Shown here: positions 61,423-64,000 of the stretch, piece by piece | Layout of the letters: every line of letters starts with the position of its first letter | How positions within the stretch are numbered: the first letter of the stretch is position 1 | From: Cerasibacillus sp036516575 | GTDB lineage: Bacteria > Bacillota > Bacilli > Bacillales > Amphibacillaceae | Reading direction: 5' to 3' | NCBI RefSeq assembly: GCF_036516575.1 | Contig: NZ_DATBTY010000036.1 | Span: 123,324 to 187,323 of the forward strand | Length of the DNA stretch: 64,000 bases | Position numbers and translations under genes: made by a program | Notes under the pieces: generated by a model | What the model was told of the DNA's origin: nothing | The model's input: only the letters and a program-made list of their open reading frames with translations | The model's database searches: none

Positions 61423-61884
61423 TTGACCATCTTAAACGATGAGGAATTATATGAATTAGTTGACAGGGTTTCTAAGGAATTTTTTAAGAAGCCATTTACG
61501 CATCAAGTTGTTTTTAATAATCGTTTACGAACGACGGGAGGCCGTTACATCCCATCATTAAATCGAATTGAACTTAACCCAAAGTATTTAATAGAAATGG
61601 GAGAAGATGAATTTATTGGGATAATTAAACATGAACTTTGCCATTATCATTTACATATAGAAGGAAAAGGTTATAAACATGGAGACCAGGAATTTAAAGA
61701 CTTATTAAATATGACTAATTCTCCACGGCATTGTAAAATGCTCCCTTCACAACAAAAGGAAAAGAAATATATTTATATTTGTACACGATGCCAGCAAAAA
61801 TACAAGCGCCTGCGTCGAGTTAACTTAAAGCGTTATAGCTGTGGAAAATGTAGAGGAAGATTAAGGTATATGAATCCAGAATAG
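61423..61884 (+). CDS. SprT-like zinc metalloprotein (YdcK)
   Basis: TTG 61423 stands 9 bases after GGAAGG; GTG 61414 overlaps that site. The 153-residue protein has the SprT-like core TTGGRYIPSLNRIELNPKY, the zinc motif IKHELCHYHLHIEGKGYKHG (HEXXH plus a third His) and a C-terminal zinc ribbon (CTRCQQKYKRLRR, CGKCRG). It is the B. subtilis YdcK homologue downstream of tex. Function is unknown; SprT relatives in eukaryotes are DNA-protein crosslink proteases. Confidence 0.9.
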   Translation: MTILNDEELYELVDRVSKEFFKKPFTHQVVFNNRLRTTGGRYIPSLNRIELNPKYLIEMGEDEFIGIIKHELCHYHLHIEGKGYKHGDQEFKDLLNMTNSPRHCKMLPSQQKEKKYIYICTRCQQKYKRLRRVNLKRYSCGKCRGRLRYMNPE

Positions 61885-62080
61885 AAACTAGGGCCTCTAA
61901 AAGGATATTGGAATTATCTTGATAAAATTACTATCCCTTTGTTAATGTAATTATTACATGACAACCTTCAATTATATGAGTTGATTTTCGCAGCAATATT
62001 GCGTATTCATAAATAATTCTTAGTGAAGTTGTCGTCTCATTAAAAAAAAGTGTTATTTTTTTACAAAGGGATTGACTCTT

Positions 62081-62158
62081 GTGAGCGAACATGTTAAATT
62101 AATAAAGCTTGCTTCTTTAGAAGAGATGATTAAGATGTTTATGGTTAATGAAAAATAA
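62081..62158 (+). CDS. Possible 25-residue peptide
   Basis: GTG 62081 stands 9 bases after AAAGGG and opens 25 codons (MSEHVKLIKLASLEEMIKMF...) to TAA. The predicted helix is amphipathic. It ends 12 bp before the tRNA promoter. It may be a chance frame. Confidence 0.3.
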   Translation: MSEHVKLIKLASLEEMIKMFMVNEK

Positions 62159-62170
62159 ACCAAACAAGTA

Positions 62171-62199
62171 TTGACAAGATTTGAAAAGTGTTGTAAAAT
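62171..62199 (+). promoter_or_regulatory. Strong promoter of the tRNA array
   Basis: TTGACA (62171-62176), 17-bp spacer, TAAAAT (62194-62199). Its start region GTTGTCGCTATTAATAA resembles the start regions of the three rRNA promoters downstream. Confidence 0.85.
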
Positions 62200-62228
62200 G
62201 TTTTTTGTTGTCGCTATTAATAACTCAT

Positions 62229-62246
62229 TCTACAATAGCTCAGCGA
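62229..62246 (+). other. tRNA-like 5' fragment in the tRNA leader
   Basis: TCTACAATAGCTCAGCGA aligns with the first 18 bases of the tRNA-Asn at 62337 (TCCACAGTAGCTCAGTGG) with four differences. No matching 3' acceptor strand follows, so it is a remnant of a lost tRNA gene or part of a leader. Confidence 0.4.
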
Positions 62247-62336
62247 AGCACCTGTCATGATTGAATGGGCTAGCAGATGCAAGGGTAAAACAAAGGATAT
62301 GAACGATATAAAAAAGTATAATGTTGTTTTAAACAT

Positions 62337-62411
62337 TCCACAGTAGCTCAGTGGTAGAGCAATCGGCTGTTAACCGATCGGTCGTAGGTTCGAATCCTAC
62401 CTGTGGAGCCA
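62337..62411 (+). tRNA. tRNA-Asn (GTT)
   Basis: Acceptor TCCACAG pairs with CTGTGGA; anticodon loop CTGTTAA has GTT; GGTTCGAATCC T arm; CCA is encoded. Confidence 0.97.
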
Positions 62412-62416
62412 TCTTT

Positions 62417-62507
62417 GGAGAAGTACTCAAGAGGCTGAAGAGGCGCCCCTGCTAAGGGCGTAGGTCGCATTAGCGGCGCGAGGGTTCAAATCCCTCCTTC
62501 TCCGCCA
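62417..62507 (+). tRNA. tRNA-Ser (GCT)
   Basis: Acceptor GGAGAAG pairs with CTTCTCC; anticodon GCT in CCTGCTAAG; long variable arm (TAGGTCGCATTAGCGGCGCG) as expected for serine; CCA is encoded. Confidence 0.97.
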
Positions 62508-62524
62508 TTTTATATATTTTATAC

Positions 62525-62596
62525 GGCCCGTTGGTCAAGTGGTTAAGACATCGCCCTTTCACGGCGGTATCAGGGGTTCGAATCCCCTACGGGTCA
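62525..62596 (+). tRNA. tRNA-Glu (TTC)
   Basis: Acceptor GGCCCGT pairs with ACGGGTC; anticodon TTC in CCTTTCACG; discriminator A. CCA is not encoded. Confidence 0.97.
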
Positions 62597-62621
62597 CTTT
62601 ATTTTTTTGGGGAAATGGTGT

Positions 62622-62698
62622 GGTCTGGTAGTTCAGTTGGTTAGAATGCCTGCCTGTCACGCAGGAGGTCGCGGGTTCGAGTCCCGTCCAGACCGCCA
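62622..62698 (+). tRNA. tRNA-Asp (GTC)
   Basis: Acceptor GGTCTGG pairs with CCAGACC; anticodon GTC in CTGTCAC; discriminator G; CCA is encoded. Confidence 0.97.
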
Positions 62699-62703
62699 GA
62701 GAT

Positions 62704-62777
62704 TGGGCTATAGCCAAGCGGTAAGGCAACGGGTTTTGGTCCCGTGAGCCTAGGTTCGAATCCTAGTAGCCCAGCCA
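62704..62777 (+). tRNA. tRNA-Gln (TTG)
   Basis: Acceptor TGGGCTA pairs with TAGCCCA; anticodon TTG in GTTTTGGTC; CCA is encoded. Confidence 0.97.
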
Positions 62778-62873
62778 TTTTTCTTATTTTTGATAGTTGT
62801 TCGATCTATTGTTTGGATGGCTATAACAAAAATGTTTGTTGAAGGATCATCTTATAGGAACCTTCATTGTTAG

Positions 62874-62946
62874 GAGCCATTAGCTCAGGCGGTAGAGCAT
62901 CTGACTTTTAATCAGAGGGCCGGAGGTTCGAGTCCTCCATGGCTCA
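62874..62946 (+). tRNA. tRNA-Lys (TTT)
   Basis: Acceptor GAGCCAT pairs with ATGGCTC; anticodon TTT in GACTTTTAATC; discriminator A. CCA is not encoded. Confidence 0.97.
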
Positions 62947-63008
62947 TTTATTAATTAACCATAGGATTGATAGTTTATTATCCTTATCCTAAGATGGAAT
63001 AATAAAAC

Positions 63009-63091
63009 GCGGCCGTGGCGGAATGGCAGACGCGCTAGGTTGAGGGCCTAGTCGAGGCAACTCGGTGGAGGTTCAAGTCCTCTCGGCCGCA
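63009..63091 (+). tRNA. tRNA-Leu (GAG)
   Basis: Acceptor GCGGCCG pairs with CGGCCGC; anticodon GAG in GGTTGAGGGCC; long variable arm (TCGAGGCAACTCG); discriminator A. CCA is not encoded. Confidence 0.96.
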
Positions 63092-63158
63092 TTCATTTTC
63101 AATAATGTAACTGCTTGATTTATTATTCTACATATAATATAATTAATTGGTCGCTTTA

Positions 63159-63235
63159 GCGCCCGTAGCTCAATTGGATAGAGCGTTTGACTACGGATCA
63201 AAAGGTTAGGGGTTCGACTCCTCTCGGGCGCGCCA
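63159..63235 (+). tRNA. tRNA-Arg (ACG)
   Basis: Acceptor GCGCCCG pairs with CGGGCGC; anticodon ACG in GACTACGGATC (A34 is normally edited to inosine); CCA is encoded. Confidence 0.97.
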
Positions 63236-63247
63236 TTTTGTGAGTTA

Positions 63248-63324
63248 CGGGAAGTAGCTCAGCTTGGTAGAGCACATGGTTTGGGACCATGGGGCCGCAG
63301 GTTCGAATCCTGTCTTCCCGACCA
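63248..63324 (+). tRNA. tRNA-Pro (TGG)
   Basis: Acceptor CGGGAAG pairs with CTTCCCG; anticodon TGG in the loop TTTGGGA; CCA is encoded. Confidence 0.97.
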
Positions 63325-63345
63325 TTAGTTGAAAAATATTATTAT

Positions 63346-63419
63346 GCGGGTGTAGTTTAGTGGTAAAACCTCAGCCTTCCAAGCTGATGTCGAGGGTTCG
63401 ACTCCCTTCACCCGCTCCA
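63346..63419 (+). tRNA. tRNA-Gly (TCC)
   Basis: Acceptor GCGGGTG pairs with CACCCGC; anticodon TCC in the loop CTTCCAA; discriminator T; CCA is encoded. Confidence 0.97.
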
Positions 63420-63427
63420 AATTATAT

Positions 63428-63501
<74 letters not shown>

Positions 63502-63506
63502 TTCCT

Positions 63507-63548
63507 AAGAACCTTCTAATCTTATTATGGTGGATTAGAAGGTTCTTT
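63507..63548 (+). terminator. Terminator of the tRNA array
   Basis: AAGAACCTTCTAATC pairs perfectly with GATTAGAAGGTTCTT around TTATTATGGTG, followed by TCG. It separates the tRNA operon from the rRNA operon. Confidence 0.88.
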
Positions 63549-63634
63549 CGTATTTAAAAAGGGATGAGTGATTAAGAGGTTAACCTATTATAATGTGGAT
63601 ATATGATTTCATTAGATATCAATTAAAAAAAGAA

Positions 63635-63663
63635 TTGACTTGATTATTATTATATGTTAAAGT
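63635..63663 (+). promoter_or_regulatory. rRNA operon promoter P1
   Basis: TTGACT (63635-63640), 17-bp spacer, TAAAGT (63658-63663), followed by TCGCTGTTAAAACAGC. Confidence 0.7.
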
Positions 63664-63726
63664 TTAATTCGCTGTTAAAACAGCAATGTATTTCTGGATT
63701 CATTGAAAAAACATCTTAAAAAGTTG

Positions 63727-63756
63727 TTGACAATAATGAATTTAGTATGGTATTAT
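63727..63756 (+). promoter_or_regulatory. rRNA operon promoter P2
   Basis: TTGACA (63727-63732), 18-bp spacer, TATTAT (63751-63756), followed by GTCGCTGTTATCACGC. Confidence 0.75.
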
Positions 63757-63802
63757 AATAAAGTCGCTGTTATCACGCAAACAACTTTTCCGAAAAAACA
63801 TG

Positions 63803-63831
63803 TTGACATAAATAAGTCAATGTGATATGAT
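63803..63831 (+). promoter_or_regulatory. rRNA operon promoter P3
   Basis: TTGACA (63803-63808), 17-bp spacer, TATGAT (63826-63831), followed by GTTGCTGTAATGCGAC. Confidence 0.85.
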
Positions 63832-63972
63832 ATAAAAGTTGCTGTAATGCGACAATCATATTGTACTTTGAAAACTGAACAGAACAACCAGTATGTCAAG
63901 AAAAACAACCTCGTTTTTCTTAAAGTAATTTTGCTAAGATAAACATTAAACGAACTTCGTTTAAATATAACT

Positions 63973-64000
63973 CTTTTTTGGAGAGTTTGATCTTGGCTCA
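63973..64000 (+). rRNA. 16S ribosomal RNA, 5' end only
   Basis: TTTTTTGGAGAGTTTGATCTTGGCTCA is the conserved 16S start. The base after GATC is T where most bacteria have C or A. Only about 28 bases are in the window. Confidence 0.93.

Larger units (their letters stand above)
61885..62336. other. Region between sprT and the tRNA array
   Basis: About 450 bp with a possible 25-codon gene (62081-62158), a strong sigma-A promoter (62171-62199) and a tRNA-like 5' fragment (62229-62246). No other feature is visible. Confidence 0.7.
63502..63972. other. tRNA-rRNA intergenic region and 16S leader
   Basis: It holds the tRNA terminator, three tandem rRNA promoters, each with a CGCTGTTA-like start segment, and a leader with CTTTGAAAACTGAACAGAAC, a sequence usual before bacilli 16S genes. 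AAGAAAAACAACCTCGTTTTTCTT in the leader can form a processing stem. Confidence 0.8.

Noticed and set aside
62081..62158. Integrase or attachment site near the tRNA genes
   Set aside because: B. subtilis carries ICEBs1 next to this tRNA cluster, but here no integrase, excisionase or direct repeat of a tRNA 3' end was seen.

Overview
The window is a chromosomal segment of a low-GC, spore-forming Bacillota, most likely a Bacillaceae. The reasons are AAGGAGG-type ribosome binding sites, frequent TTG and GTG starts, a YteA-type sporulation protein, and gene orders that match Bacillus subtilis: cssRS divergent from htrB, and cshA / rhomboid / acpS / ydcC / alr / ndoAI-ndoA / rsb-sigB / tex / sprT followed by a tRNA array. 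The exact genus cannot be read from this; a halotolerant Oceanobacillus/Gracilibacillus-like lineage is only a guess.

Layout. 1-494: 3' end of an archaeal-type proS. 495-1085: decayed IS3-family fragments. 1086-4475: M20 amidohydrolase with a polar amino acid ABC importer; then a LysR regulator, two tiny genes, a DMT exporter, trhO, a PAP2 phosphatase, a GT4 glycosyltransferase, a cold-shock protein and a methyltransferase. 11710-12265: an internally deleted IS3 element. 12306-16088: a very AT-rich accessory cluster with a lone winged-helix regulator, an ABC ATPase, a large permease, a small membrane protein, a miniature site-2-protease-like HEXXH/GDG membrane protein and a terminal 86-residue one-TM peptide behind an almost perfect Shine-Dalgarno. 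This is the best candidate for an undescribed peptide system. 16364-20719: yteA, a gene fragment and a two-permease ABC exporter. 20752-24361: htrB/cssRS secretion stress locus. 24442: typA. 26474-30774: treP-treA-treR trehalose operon with two TreR boxes.

30858-31395 is a non-coding tandem array of about ten 52-bp units, each with an internal hairpin. 31666-33752: arsRBC with a perfect operator dyad. 33771-47791: mostly envelope and housekeeping genes: a bacitracin-type ABC exporter, a CapA-like lipoprotein, a DUF368 membrane protein, a thioredoxin-like protein, a VOC protein, an ArlRS/YkoGH-like two-component system with a PepSY protein, an EcsAB-like transporter, a YppG-like protein, a carboxylesterase, DegV and another DMT exporter. 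A 158-bp long-hairpin repeat lies at 39301-39458.

48151-61884 is the conserved cshA-to-sprT block. Its sigB operon is reduced to rsbT-U-V-W-sigB: rsbR, rsbS and rsbX are absent here, although a sigma-B promoter is kept before rsbV. A PerR-boxed katA sits between tex and sprT. 62171-63548 is an 11-gene tRNA operon (Asn, Ser, Glu, Asp, Gln, Lys, Leu, Arg, Pro, Gly, Ile), and the window ends at the first bases of a 16S rRNA gene behind three tandem promoters.

Starts were re-chosen by Shine-Dalgarno position, so many differ from the longest open frame. Family assignments come from recognised motifs, not from database searches.
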